Position numbers and translations under genes: made by a program | In this document: positions 52,379 to 62,267 of the stretch, in pieces | Layout: each line of letters starts with the position of its first letter | Position numbering within the stretch: position 1 is the first letter of the stretch | NCBI RefSeq assembly: GCF_017168235.1 | Contig: NZ_JABFAO010000010.1 | Location: forward strand, 91,523-155,522 | Direction: 5' to 3' | Source of the DNA: Rhodococcus sp. KRD197 | GTDB lineage: Bacteria; Actinomycetota; Actinomycetes; Mycobacteriales; Mycobacteriaceae | DNA: 64,000 nt | Notes under the pieces: model-generated | What the model was told of the DNA's origin: nothing | Seen by the model: the letters and a program-made list of their open reading frames with translations, nothing else | Database searches by the model: none

Positions 52379-52418
52379 GTGCGCGGAAATACATAGCCGG
52401 CTATGTATTTCCGCGCAC
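52379..52418. terminator. Perfect 40-bp palindrome upstream of the dnaK control region
   Basis: Arms GTGCGCGGAAATACATAGCC and complement with no loop. 14 bases after the stop at 52365; insulates dnaK from the secreted-protein gene. The AT-rich inner part is unlike the GTACC family. Confidence 0.8.
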
Positions 52419-52479
52419 ATGCGCGTCAGCGCCCCCTGGGAACAAATCCGAGAAACCCTCCGTTGTGCATTCTGACAGC

Positions 52480-52555
52480 CTTGAGTGGATGAGACTCAAG
52501 TCCGAGTTGACGAATCGAATATCGTCGAGGCAGACTTGAGCGAGGTTCGCTCAGC
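52480..52555 (+). promoter_or_regulatory. HAIR operator(s) for HspR upstream of dnaK
   Basis: CTTGAGT-N7-ACTCAAG at 52480-52500 is a perfect HspR-associated inverted repeat. A degenerate second site, CTTGAGC-N7-GCTCAGC, lies at 52535-52555. HspR, encoded at the end of this operon, represses dnaK through HAIR sites together with DnaK. Confidence 0.93.
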
Positions 52556-52592
52556 TAGGAATCACCCCAAGCTACAAACAGGAGGAAACACT

Positions 52593-54433
<1,841 letters not shown>

Positions 54434-54437
<4 letters not shown>

Positions 54438-55072
54438 CCTCGGACAACACCGAGCAGGAACCGGTCACTTTCGTCGACAAGCGAAAGATCAACCCCGAGA
54501 CCGGTGAACCACGGGAAGGCGACGCAGTACCGGAACCCCTGGCGGGTACCGGCACTGCGCCGCAGCCCGGCTCGGTTCCAGAAGAAGGGGCGCACGACCT
54601 CGAAGTGGCCGCAGTCCAGGAGTTCGAGGATCCGCGTGACACGCAGGTCCTGGAGCTCACGGCCGATCTGCAGCGGGTATCGGCGGAGTACGCGAACTAC
54701 CGGCGTCGCACCGATCGCGAAAAGCAGACCGGAGCGGAGAACGCGAAGGCGTCCGTCGTATCCCAGCTGCTCCCGGTGCTCGACGATCTCGAGCGCGCTC
54801 GCCAGCACGGTGACCTGGAGACAGGCCCGGTGAGGGCAGTGGCGGACAAGCTGGCCGGTGTTTTCACCAACATCGGTCTGTCCACCTTCGGCGCCATCGG
54901 CGACAAGTTCGACCCGGCGATCCACGAGGCCGTTTCCCACGAGGGAGACGGCAGCGAGCCGGTCGTCGGGGCGCTCATGCGGCCTGGGTACAAGCTCGGT
55001 GACCGCGTGTTGCGCACCGCAATGGTCGGCGTCGTGGACGGTGTCGAAGCACAACCGTCCGACGAGCAGTAA
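54434..55072 (+). CDS. grpE: Nucleotide exchange factor GrpE
   Basis: 212 residues from GTG 54434, overlapping the dnaK stop (GTGA). Disordered N-terminus, long coiled-coil helix ([20 protein letters not shown]), and the C-terminal beta domain [40 protein letters not shown]. Promotes ADP release from DnaK. Confidence 0.97.
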
Positions 55073-55105
55073 AAATAGAGTCAGCGCGAGGGGAGGGAAC
55101 GCCCG

Positions 55106-56299
55106 GTGAGCCAGCGGGAGTGGATCGAGAAGGACTTCTACAAGGAGCTGGGCGTTTCTTCCAGCGCCACCACAGACGAAATCAACAAGGCCTACCGCAA
55201 GTTGGCGAGGGACAATCACCCCGACGCCAACCCGGGTAACGCCGCAGCAGAACAGCGTTTCAAGGCGATCAGCGAAGCCAAGTCGGTGCTGATCGACCCG
55301 GCCAAGCGCAAAGAGTACGACGAGGCCAGGCGGCTGTTCGCCTCCGGCGGGTTCGGTCGGCAGGGCGGCGGATTCAGCCCGGGTGCCGGCGGATTCGGCG
55401 GCGGAGGAGGCCAGACCTTCGACGTCGGCGACATCTTCGGCGGTGCTGGTGCCGGAGCCGGTGCCGACGGCAGCATCGGAGACCTCTTCGGTGGATTGTT
55501 CAACCGCGGCGGCGGACCTCAGCAGCGAACCACGTCCAACCGTCCCCGGCGCGGCAGTGACGTCGAGACCGAAACCACGCTCGCTTTTCGTGAGGCCACG
55601 CAAGGCGTCACCGTTCCGCTTCGTCTGACGAGCCCGTCCTCGTGCACCACGTGCCACGGCAGCGGGGCGAAGCCCGGGACCAGTCCACGCGTGTGTCCCA
55701 GGTGCAACGGCGCTGGCGTCGTCAATCGCAACCAGGGTGCGTTCGGATTCAGCGAGCCGTGCGACGACTGCCGCGGAAGCGGCTCCATCATCGATGATCC
55801 GTGCGCAGACTGCCGCGGCAGCGGTGTGCAGAATCGCACCCGCACCATCACTGTTCGCGTGCCTCCGGGAGTGTCCGACGGCCAGAAGATCAGGCTCGCC
55901 GGTCAAGGTGAAGCCGGTCTGCGCGGGGCGCCGTCGGGTGACCTGTACGTCACGGTCCGCGTCCGGCCGGACAAGGTGTTCGGACGCAGCGGCGACGATC
56001 TCACCATCACCGTCCCGGTCAGCTACGGCGAACTGGTGCTCGGAACCACGCTCTCGATCCCGACGCTCGAAGGCCGGGTCGGAGTCAAGGTCCCGCCCGG
56101 CACCGTCGACGGCCGGGTCCTGCGCGTCCGCGGTCGCGGCGTACCGAAAAAGGCAGGTACCCCGGGTGACCTGATGGTCACCGTCAAGGTTGCCGTGCCG
56201 CAGAAGCTCGACGATCCCGCCACCGAGGCGCTGCGGGCATATCTGGAAGCAGAAAAGGCCAGTGGATTCGACCCGCGGGCGGGATGGGCTGGTGCATGA
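55106..56299 (+). CDS. dnaJ: Chaperone DnaJ (Hsp40)
   Basis: 397 residues from GTG 55106 (AGGGGAGGGA upstream). J domain with HPD in [13 protein letters not shown], Gly/Phe-rich linker ([20 protein letters not shown]), four CxxCxGxG zinc motifs ([32 protein letters not shown]) and the C-terminal peptide-binding domain. Delivers substrates to DnaK and stimulates its ATPase. The stop overlaps the hspR start. Confidence 0.98.
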   Translation: MSQREWIEKDFYKELGVSSSATTDEINKAYRKLARDNHPDANPGNAAAEQRFKAISEAKSVLIDPAKRKEYDEARRLFASGGFGRQGGGFSPGAGGFGGGGGQTFDVGDIFGGAGAGAGADGSIGDLFGGLFNRGGGPQQRTTSNRPRRGSDVETETTLAFREATQGVTVPLRLTSPSSCTTCHGSGAKPGTSPRVCPRCNGAGVVNRNQGAFGFSEPCDDCRGSGSIIDDPCADCRGSGVQNRTRTITVRVPPGVSDGQKIRLAGQGEAGLRGAPSGDLYVTVRVRPDKVFGRSGDDLTITVPVSYGELVLGTTLSIPTLEGRVGVKVPPGTVDGRVLRVRGRGVPKKAGTPGDLMVTVKVAVPQKLDDPATEALRAYLEAEKASGFDPRAGWAGA

Positions 56300-56700
56300 T
56301 GACGGTGCCGCCTGGACCCACTCCTTCGCAGGGTGACCCGGACGCGCAGGTCTTCGTTATCTCCGTTGCCGCCCAACTCGCCGGAATGCACGCACAAACG
56401 CTGCGAACCTACGATCGCCTCGGCTTGGTCACCCCGCACCGCACCACCGGGGGCGGTCGACGGTATTCGCCGCGGGACGTCGCGTTGCTACGCGAAGTTC
56501 AGCGCCTCTCCCAGGACGAGGGCGTCAACCTCGCGGGCATCAAACGCATCATCGAGCTGACCAATCAGGTCGAAGCGCTGCAGGCTCGGGTGTCCGAGCT
56601 CGCCCAGGAACTCGCCAACGTCCACGCCGGCTACCGGCGCGATCTCGTTCCCGTGCAGCGAAACGCACTCGTGGTGTGGAAGCCGCGGCACCAGCGCTGA
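56296..56700 (+). CDS. hspR: Heat-shock repressor HspR (MerR family)
   Basis: 134 residues from ATG 56296, overlapping the dnaJ stop (ATGA); ATG 56299 is a close alternative. MerR-type winged helix: [40 protein letters not shown], then a coiled coil ([20 protein letters not shown]). Binds the HAIR site upstream of dnaK with DnaK as co-repressor. Last gene of the operon. Confidence 0.97.
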   Translation: MMTVPPGPTPSQGDPDAQVFVISVAAQLAGMHAQTLRTYDRLGLVTPHRTTGGGRRYSPRDVALLREVQRLSQDEGVNLAGIKRIIELTNQVEALQARVSELAQELANVHAGYRRDLVPVQRNALVVWKPRHQR

Positions 56701-56731
56701 GAAGTTCGTCCTCACTGTTCGCGCTGCTCGC

Positions 56732-57895
56732 TCAGGAGAATGGGCAGCCCGACCCTCGACGGGACACGAAATTCGGTCTGATGTCGAGGTCCGGTGGATC
56801 GTAGAGTCGGTGGAACGTCGGGGTGATCGAGGAGGACATCGGGGGATTGATCCACGACCAATCCGTCGGGCACGATCTCCCAGCTTTGGCTTCACGCTCG
56901 ACATGGTCGACGAACTGCTTGGCGACGGTGTGATGGTCGACCATGTATGCCCCCGACTCGCGGAAACTGTGGATGACCGCTCTGTTGAGCTCCACGAGGG
57001 CGCGGTCCTTCCACAGTGTGCGGTCCGAACTTCTGTCCAGCCGGAGTTTCTTGGCGATGGTCGGCAGCATGTCGTATCGATCGGTATCGCTGAAGTTCCT
57101 GGCTCCGACCTCGGTGTTGACGTACCACCCGTTGAACGGCGCACACGGGTAGCGAACCCCGCCGATCTCGAGATCCATGTCCGATACCGCGGGAACGGCA
57201 TGCCACTTCAGGCCGAGATCGGCGAACCACCGGTAGTTCGGGTGCACCAGCGGCACCTCCAATACCAGCTCGGACGGCACATCGAACAGTTGAACGGGCT
57301 CGTCGGGGGTGGAGATCATCAGCGGCAGCACGTCGAATGCGGTGCCCTCGCCCTGCCATCCCAGACTTACCGCGAGCTCGGTGAGTTCGAGATGGGCGGG
57401 ATCGCCGACAACGGTGCCGTCCGAACCGCGATAGCCGGCGTACCGAATCAGTTGTGGGTTGAGGATGCGGTACTCGCGACCGTCGGTGAGCGGCGGTGGG
57501 CCGACGGTGACGACGGACCGCAGTGCCCCACCGTTCGTCGCGACCGTGAGATGTTCGAAGCACGCGTCGGCGATGTCCTGCGCGGACGTGGCATGGCGGG
57601 CGTCGATGAGCTCGAGGGTGCGCCAGTGCTTGCGGCCGACGCATCGAGCGTGGTTGCGCCACGCGAGTTTGGCGCCGATGAGTATCTCCTCGGCCGACTG
57701 CACGTATGTCCCGGTTCGGCGCATCTCTTTCAGGGCGCTGGTTTTCCGCTCGGCCGGCAAGTGCGCCAATTCGGGCAGTTCGAAGAACTCACGGCACTCG
57801 CGTAGACGACGGGAGAAGTCCGTGTCGTTGCTGCCTGGATCCCCATTTCGTTTCTGCGCTGTTGCTTGTGTGTTCGCCCCGACAGCGACAGTCAC
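56732..57895 (-). CDS. nos: Bacterial nitric oxide synthase (oxygenase domain)
   Basis: 387 residues from GTG 57895 (GGGGTAGG 7 bases upstream); GTG 57922 would add nine residues. Heme-thiolate cysteine in AWRNHARCVGRKHW at residue 85; ALVELNRAVIHSFRESGAYM and VDHHTVAKQFVDH; substrate region FNGWYVNTEVGARNF with the arginine-binding Glu; C-terminal WSWINPPMSSSITPTFH. These match the oxygenase core of NOS. It has no attached reductase domain, as usual in bacteria. Converts L-arginine to citrulline and NO using electrons from a separate reductase. Divergent from a flavohemoglobin gene. Confidence 0.96.
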   Translation of the reverse strand: MTVAVGANTQATAQKRNGDPGSNDTDFSRRLRECREFFELPELAHLPAERKTSALKEMRRTGTYVQSAEEILIGAKLAWRNHARCVGRKHWRTLELIDARHATSAQDIADACFEHLTVATNGGALRSVVTVGPPPLTDGREYRILNPQLIRYAGYRGSDGTVVGDPAHLELTELAVSLGWQGEGTAFDVLPLMISTPDEPVQLFDVPSELVLEVPLVHPNYRWFADLGLKWHAVPAVSDMDLEIGGVRYPCAPFNGWYVNTEVGARNFSDTDRYDMLPTIAKKLRLDRSSDRTLWKDRALVELNRAVIHSFRESGAYMVDHHTVAKQFVDHVEREAKAGRSCPTDWSWINPPMSSSITPTFHRLYDPPDLDIRPNFVSRRGSGCPFS

Positions 57896-58214
57896 GATTG
57901 GCCTACCCCGTTTCGATTGCACCCTTTTCGATCTCTATCGTCGCTGCGATAGTAGAGCCTCGACGAGTTGCTGGAAAGGCCCGAAACGCTATGCCTGCCA
58001 CGCCAATTGATAGCACTCGGTCGGTTATCTCGGGCATTTTCGGCGATTGGCTTGTTATGGCCGAAGAAACCGATTCGTACGTTCTCCTGCGATGAGTCGC
58101 ATCGCTGCGGCTGGGCTAGACTTCGGCCAATTGCCGGTGATCGGCGCAGGTCGAAGGCAGCGATCAGCAGTGGACACACGTATGCGCGGACTCGGAGAGG
58201 GGGCTTACAGGCCA
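57896..58214. promoter_or_regulatory. Divergent control region of nitric oxide synthase and flavohemoglobin
   Basis: 319 bp without a convincing gene. Dyads: CTATCG-TCGCTG-CGATAG (57935-57952), close to the NOS start, and GCGATG-AGTCG-CATCGC (58089-58105). They do not match the NsrR consensus that I know. Confidence 0.45.
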
Positions 58215-59375
58215 ATGGACAGTCGGACGATTTCACTCGTCAGAACAACTTTCAAGGCGGTAGCCGCCGTCGAGGGTGGGCCAGAGAAACTGACCCGGTC
58301 TTTCTACGCGATTCTGTTCGCGCGCAATCCCGAGGCGCGCGATCTGTTTCCTGCGTCGATGTCACTGCAACGCGACAAACTTCTCACAGCAATCGCCTAC
58401 GCAATCGATCAACTCGAAAACCTCGACCGGCTACTTCCGTTTCTTCAGCAGTTGGGTCGTGACCACAGGAAATACGGGATCGTCGACGCTCACTACACTG
58501 CCGTCGGCGACGCGTTGATCACCGCGTTGGAACAGTTCGCGGGCACCGAGATGTGGACCGAGGAGGTCGAGGGGGCCTGGCGCGAAGTGATCGGTGTGAT
58601 GGCTACCACGATGATCGACGGCGCCAACGGCGACGACGGCCCGCCGGTGTGGATGGGTACCGTCGTCGAACACATGCGGGTTCTCGATGACGTATCGGTC
58701 GTCCGCCTGAAACTCGACGAGCCCATGGACTACGCAGCGGGCCAGTACGTCAGCGTCTCGGTCCCGAGCAGACCGCGGATGTGGCGTTACCTTTCGCCCG
58801 CGATACCGGCCAACTCGGCGGGTGAGATCGAATTTCACATCCGACGTGTCTCCGGTGGCTGGGTCAGTCCGTCTGTCGTGGCCAACACCGCCGTGGGTGA
58901 CCGCTGGAGTGTCGGATCCCCGCTGGGTTCGATGACTCGTCACACCGCGCAGGGTCGGGATCGGCTGCTGATCGCGTCGGGAACCGGCATTGCTCCGCTG
59001 CGCGCGCAGGTGATGGAGATGGCAGCACGCACCGACAATCCCCGCGTGAGCGTCTTCTACGGCGGGAAATATCCCTGCGATCTCTACGACATGGCGACGC
59101 TGCAGCAGATCGCGGCAACCAACCCGTGGCTGTCCATCGTCGGTGTCGTCGAGGATGACACCGACCCGTGGTGGAACGACGGATCGCGATACAGGCAGTT
59201 CGCCGGCGCGATACCGCCGACGGTCGGGAAACTCGGCACGGTTGTCGTCGATCACGGCCCGTGGGACAACCACGACATCGCGATCGTCGGCTCTCCGTCG
59301 ATGATCAACACGACCAAATTTCGACTGCAGGGCGCTGGGGTCGACATGTCGACGATCAGTTACGACCCCTGGTGA
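58215..59375 (+). CDS. Flavohemoglobin (globin plus FAD/NAD reductase), NO dioxygenase-like
   Basis: 386 residues from ATG 58215 (GAGAGGGGG about 20 bases upstream; ATG 58182 is an alternative). Globin domain (1-140): FKAVAAVEGGPEKLTRSFYA, proximal His in LGRDHRKYGIVDAHY near residue 83. Reductase: FAD motif WRYLSPAIPAN near 191, NAD motif IASGTGIAPLRAQVMEM near 254, C-terminal end DMSTISYDPW. Type I flavohemoglobins turn NO plus O2 to nitrate; this protein belongs with the actinobacterial type II group whose globin residues differ, so the reaction should be treated as likely rather than proven. Probable protective partner of the adjacent NO synthase. Confidence 0.87.
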   Translation: MDSRTISLVRTTFKAVAAVEGGPEKLTRSFYAILFARNPEARDLFPASMSLQRDKLLTAIAYAIDQLENLDRLLPFLQQLGRDHRKYGIVDAHYTAVGDALITALEQFAGTEMWTEEVEGAWREVIGVMATTMIDGANGDDGPPVWMGTVVEHMRVLDDVSVVRLKLDEPMDYAAGQYVSVSVPSRPRMWRYLSPAIPANSAGEIEFHIRRVSGGWVSPSVVANTAVGDRWSVGSPLGSMTRHTAQGRDRLLIASGTGIAPLRAQVMEMAARTDNPRVSVFYGGKYPCDLYDMATLQQIAATNPWLSIVGVVEDDTDPWWNDGSRYRQFAGAIPPTVGKLGTVVVDHGPWDNHDIAIVGSPSMINTTKFRLQGAGVDMSTISYDPW

Positions 59376-59389
59376 TTGCGGCTCCGCCG

Positions 59390-59435
59390 CCCGTGTGTGC
59401 GTAGGTACCGCCGCAGGTACCTACGCACACACGGG
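59390..59435. repeat. 20-bp-arm palindrome (repeat family copy 2)
   Basis: Arms CCCGTGTGTGCGTAGGTACC and complement around a 6-base centre, between two co-directional genes. Lies 14 bases after the flavohemoglobin stop and 20 bases before the next ATG. Confidence 0.85.
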
Positions 59436-59454
59436 TGCGGCCTACGCTGGACCC

Positions 59455-60201
59455 ATGCAGACGTGGAACGCCGAGGTGGTTCAGTACCACCGACTCCGCA
59501 ACGATCTGGCCGTGATCAGGCTCGTCGGCGACGTGATCCCGTTCGCCGCCGGCCAATCGCTCGAGGTGACGGTCCCGCAGAATGCGCGGCTGACGCGTCG
59601 GTACTCCCCAGCGTTGCCGCCCTCTCTGGACGGGAAGCTCGAGTTTCATGTTCGGGCCGTCCCGGCGGGGTGGGTGAGTGGGTCGATCGTCAACGAGACC
59701 AGGCCCGGCGACGTGTGGAAGCTGACCGACCCCAAGGGCACGCTTGCCGTCGACGATTCCGGCCGCGATGTCGTCATGATCGCCGGCGGTACCGGTCTTG
59801 CGCCGATGCGCTCGCTCATCCTCGATCTGGCGCACCGCGCGACAACGCCGCCGTCGGTGACGCTGTATGTCGGGGGCCGATCGCCGCGTGACCTCTATGC
59901 CGCCGATCTGCTGTGGATTCTCGCCTCGGAGCTTCCCTGGCTGACGGTCATTCCCGTGGTAGACCAGTTGAAGGATCCGTGGGCACCCGATCGGTGGAAC
60001 GACACCATTCGCGCCGAAGCGGCGGAGGTGCCGATCTTCGGTCCCGAACACTGCTGGGAGGGGAGCCTCGCCGACGTGATGAGCGTGCAGGAGCCGTTCC
60101 GAGATCACCAGGTGCTGGTGTGCGGTTCCCCGGGTATGGAGGCGGCCACCATCTCGGCGTTGATCGGCAACGGCACCCCTGCAGCGGCGATCAGGCGCTG
60201 A
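59455..60201 (+). CDS. Stand-alone FAD/NAD(P)H reductase (ferredoxin-NADP-reductase fold)
   Basis: 248 residues from ATG 59455. FAD motif LTRRYSPALPP near residue 46 (R-x-Y-S), flavin/NAD loops VMIAGGTGLAPMRSLILDL near 107 and YVGGRSPRDLYAADLL; C-terminal HQVLVCGSPGMEAATISALI. It is close in layout to the reductase half of the upstream flavohemoglobin (same spacing and DLYD/DLYA segments) but has no globin domain. It may supply electrons to the NOS oxygenase 3 kb away (inference). Confidence 0.85.
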   Translation: MQTWNAEVVQYHRLRNDLAVIRLVGDVIPFAAGQSLEVTVPQNARLTRRYSPALPPSLDGKLEFHVRAVPAGWVSGSIVNETRPGDVWKLTDPKGTLAVDDSGRDVVMIAGGTGLAPMRSLILDLAHRATTPPSVTLYVGGRSPRDLYAADLLWILASELPWLTVIPVVDQLKDPWAPDRWNDTIRAEAAEVPIFGPEHCWEGSLADVMSVQEPFRDHQVLVCGSPGMEAATISALIGNGTPAAAIRR

Positions 60202-61222
60202 TCACCCGGCCTCGCGCGCAGGCAGAGCACGGGAACGACGAGTCGCTCCAGCCCTCGCGAACCAGCACTGCCCTGACCTCTTCGAACACCGCGCACGGTG
60301 TTCGGGTGACCTCCTCCCATCCGTAGACCAACCTGGGGCGCCCGGCGAGCTCGGCGGCATTGTCGCGCCGTCGATCGCGGAATTTCACAGCGTTCGCCGA
60401 GTGGAACCGCGCGCCATCCAAACGCACTATGAGCGGCACTCCATGATTGCAGTAGTCGACGTCCTCGAAAAGGACACGGCCGTCGACGATCACCGGCCCT
60501 TGCCGCGCTCCGGTAGGAAGGCCGTGGGCGGCCTCGACGTCGAGAACATACCGATGTTCGAGTGCTGACTGCACGCCGTCGGTGAGAAGCCCTACGGTGT
60601 CGACGATCGCCTTCTTGTAGCGCCATGGCGGCCGCTGTTCGAGGCGGCGACGGACCTCCTGGATCGAAATCCTCGCGTTGGTTGTCGCTTGAACGAGTTC
60701 GATCATGCCCTCCCGCGCGGTATCTGCGGCGGTGGCGAGATCGATCGCGGTATCGGCTCGCGATGTCAGCGGGAACCCTGCGTCGACGCGGATGTGCCGG
60801 ATGGCCCTCGATCGATGAACGATGACGCCGGGGTGGATGATCGTGTGCGCCGAGGCGGTCGCGCGCGGCGAGTTGATACGTCGGGTCGGGGCCTGATCGA
60901 CCGCCGAGCGCCCGAACGGCACCGTGATGTGTACCGGTCTGGGCTCGGCGGGTGCAGGCTTGATGTTCCAGTGCACGGCCGCGGTCTCGTGGCTGAGGAT
61001 GGCGGATCCGCCGCCGTAGACGAGTGCGGCACTGTGCATCATCGGCACAGTCAGCGGACCGTTGGTGACCGATACGACGCCGTACAACACCGGCAGCCAC
61101 TGCCCGCTTGCAATGCGATGGTGGGTGATGCGTCTGGTGTAACCGTATCGCCGCAGTTGGTCGGCGCGCACAATGCCGAGTTGTTCGTCGAGCAGTCGCT
61201 GCCAGTCCTGGCTGTGTTCCAT
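60191..61222 (-). CDS. Orphan AbiEi-type / DUF559 protein (second copy)
   Basis: 343 residues from ATG 61222. N-terminal HTH (QLGIVRADQLRRYGYTRRIT), AbiEi-like middle (AILSHETAAVHWNIKPAPAE, VHITVPFGRSA), and C-terminal DUF559-like nuclease fold: EDVDYCNHGVPLIVRLDGAR then FHSANAVKFRDRRRDNAAEL. Same architecture as 29117-30061 but with diverged sequence, so not a recent duplicate. No toxin partner. Ends overlap the reductase gene by 11 bases (convergent). Confidence 0.82.
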   Translation of the reverse strand: MEHSQDWQRLLDEQLGIVRADQLRRYGYTRRITHHRIASGQWLPVLYGVVSVTNGPLTVPMMHSAALVYGGGSAILSHETAAVHWNIKPAPAEPRPVHITVPFGRSAVDQAPTRRINSPRATASAHTIIHPGVIVHRSRAIRHIRVDAGFPLTSRADTAIDLATAADTAREGMIELVQATTNARISIQEVRRRLEQRPPWRYKKAIVDTVGLLTDGVQSALEHRYVLDVEAAHGLPTGARQGPVIVDGRVLFEDVDYCNHGVPLIVRLDGARFHSANAVKFRDRRRDNAAELAGRPRLVYGWEEVTRTPCAVFEEVRAVLVREGWSDSSFPCSACARGRVISA

Positions 61223-61293
61223 GCGCCGATGGTGGCACCTGGCATCGTCCGACACGCCCGAGATTTCCTCGGCCTGTGGATAACCTGCCCCCA

Positions 61294-61339
61294 CCTGTGT
61301 GTGGGTAGGTACCGCGGGCGGTAACTACCCACACACGGG
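61294..61339. repeat. Imperfect palindrome (repeat family copy 3)
   Basis: Arms of 22 bp (CCTGTGTGTGGGTAGGTACC plus GC / GCGGTAACTACCCACACACG plus GG) with two mismatches and a 2-base centre; lies between the DUF559 gene and the end of echA19. Compared with copies 1 and 2 both arms changed GCGT to GGGT / ACGC to ACCC, that is, compensating changes. Confidence 0.8.
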
Positions 61340-61350
61340 CGCGCAGCGCA

Positions 61351-62187
61351 TCATCGCCCCTCGAACGACGGCTTTCGCTTCTCCGCGAACGCTCGGGGGC
61401 CTTCCTTGGCGTCGTGGCTCTTGAACACTGCGACACCGAGTTCGGCGTCGATCTGGAACGCCGCCTCTTCATGCATGCCTTCGGTATCGCGGATCGTGCG
61501 CAGGATGGCCTGTACGGCGAGGGGGCCGTTCGCGGCGATCATCTCCGCCAGTTCCAGCGCTTTGGTCAGTGCTTGTCCGTCGGGTACGACGTGGCCTATG
61601 AGCCCGATCTCTTTGGCCTCGGCGGCGCGAATGTGCCTGCCGGTCAACAGGATGTCGGCGGCGATGGTGTACGGAATCTGGCGGACCAGTCGCACGGCCG
61701 ACCCGCCGAGCGGAAAGAGGCCCCACTTGGCCTCGGAGACACCGAATTTGGCGCTCTCGCCGGCAACTCGAATGTCGGTGCCCTGCAGAATCTCGGTGCC
61801 GCCCGCGATGGCTGGTCCTTCGACGGCTGCGATCAGGGGCTTGGTGAGCCTGCGGCCCTTGAGCAACGCCTCGATCTTCGACATGTCCCAGCCGCCGGAG
61901 CTGAAGCTGTCGCCCGGATGGGTGGACGTCATGGCTTTGAGATCGGCTCCGGCGCAGAACGCGCCACCCGCGCCGGTGAGGATGGCCACGCGGATGTCGG
62001 GATCGCTGTCGACCCTGTCCCAGGCGTCGCGCATGATCGCCATCATCTCGCCCGACAGGGCGTTGCGTGCTTCGGGCCTGTTCATCGTCACGATCAGTAC
62101 GTGACCGCGCTTCTCGACGAGTGCGTGGGCGGTGGCTGAAGCGGCGGTGGATGACGGGGCGGTGGATGACGGGGCGGTGGATGACAC
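61351..62187 (-). CDS. echA19: Enoyl-CoA hydratase, EchA19-like (sterol side-chain degradation)
   Basis: 278 residues from GTG 62187, chosen because GGGAG lies 8 bases upstream; GTG 62202 would add MGEPT and would place that same GGGAG inside the coding sequence. Crotonase fold: [20 protein letters not shown], oxyanion loops [18 protein letters not shown] and [20 protein letters not shown], then [20 protein letters not shown]. It is nearly colinear with Rv3516 (EchA19), which hydrates steroid enoyl-CoA side-chain intermediates. The N-terminus has [15 protein letters not shown] from a 15-bp tandem repeat. Divergent from fadD19. Confidence 0.93.
   Translation of the reverse strand: MSSTAPSSTAPSSTAASATAHALVEKRGHVLIVTMNRPEARNALSGEMMAIMRDAWDRVDSDPDIRVAILTGAGGAFCAGADLKAMTSTHPGDSFSSGGWDMSKIEALLKGRRLTKPLIAAVEGPAIAGGTEILQGTDIRVAGESAKFGVSEAKWGLFPLGGSAVRLVRQIPYTIAADILLTGRHIRAAEAKEIGLIGHVVPDGQALTKALELAEMIAANGPLAVQAILRTIRDTEGMHEEAAFQIDAELGVAVFKSHDAKEGPRAFAEKRKPSFEGR
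62144..62185 (-). repeat. 15-bp tandem repeat at the echA19 N-terminus
   Basis: Nearly three units of GGCGGTGGATGACGG on the plus strand (62146-62186), coding STAPS on the minus strand. It lies directly after the start codon and adds a low-complexity Ser/Thr/Ala/Pro leader not seen in the mycobacterial protein. Confidence 0.85.
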
Positions 62188-62243
62188 TGTCGGTTCTCCC
62201 ACTGGTCTGTGACCTGAGTCTCGATTTGCCTATTGTCAAAAAC

Positions 62244-62257
62244 GATAACACGTTCTA
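62244..62257. promoter_or_regulatory. KstR-like operator between echA19 and fadD19
   Basis: GATAACACGTTCTA matches the KstR consensus TnnAACnnGTTnnA at all fixed positions except the first T. It sits 10 bases before the fadD19 GTG and about 57 from the echA19 start. KstR is the TetR repressor of cholesterol genes in mycobacteria and rhodococci, relieved by a steroid acyl-CoA; operation here is inferred. Confidence 0.65.
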
Positions 62258-62267
62258 TTTTTGTGTC

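Noticed and set aside
52485..52592. DnaK start at 52485
   Set aside because: It would begin inside the HAIR operator; ATG 52593 has AGGAGG and the canonical [12 protein letters not shown] opening.
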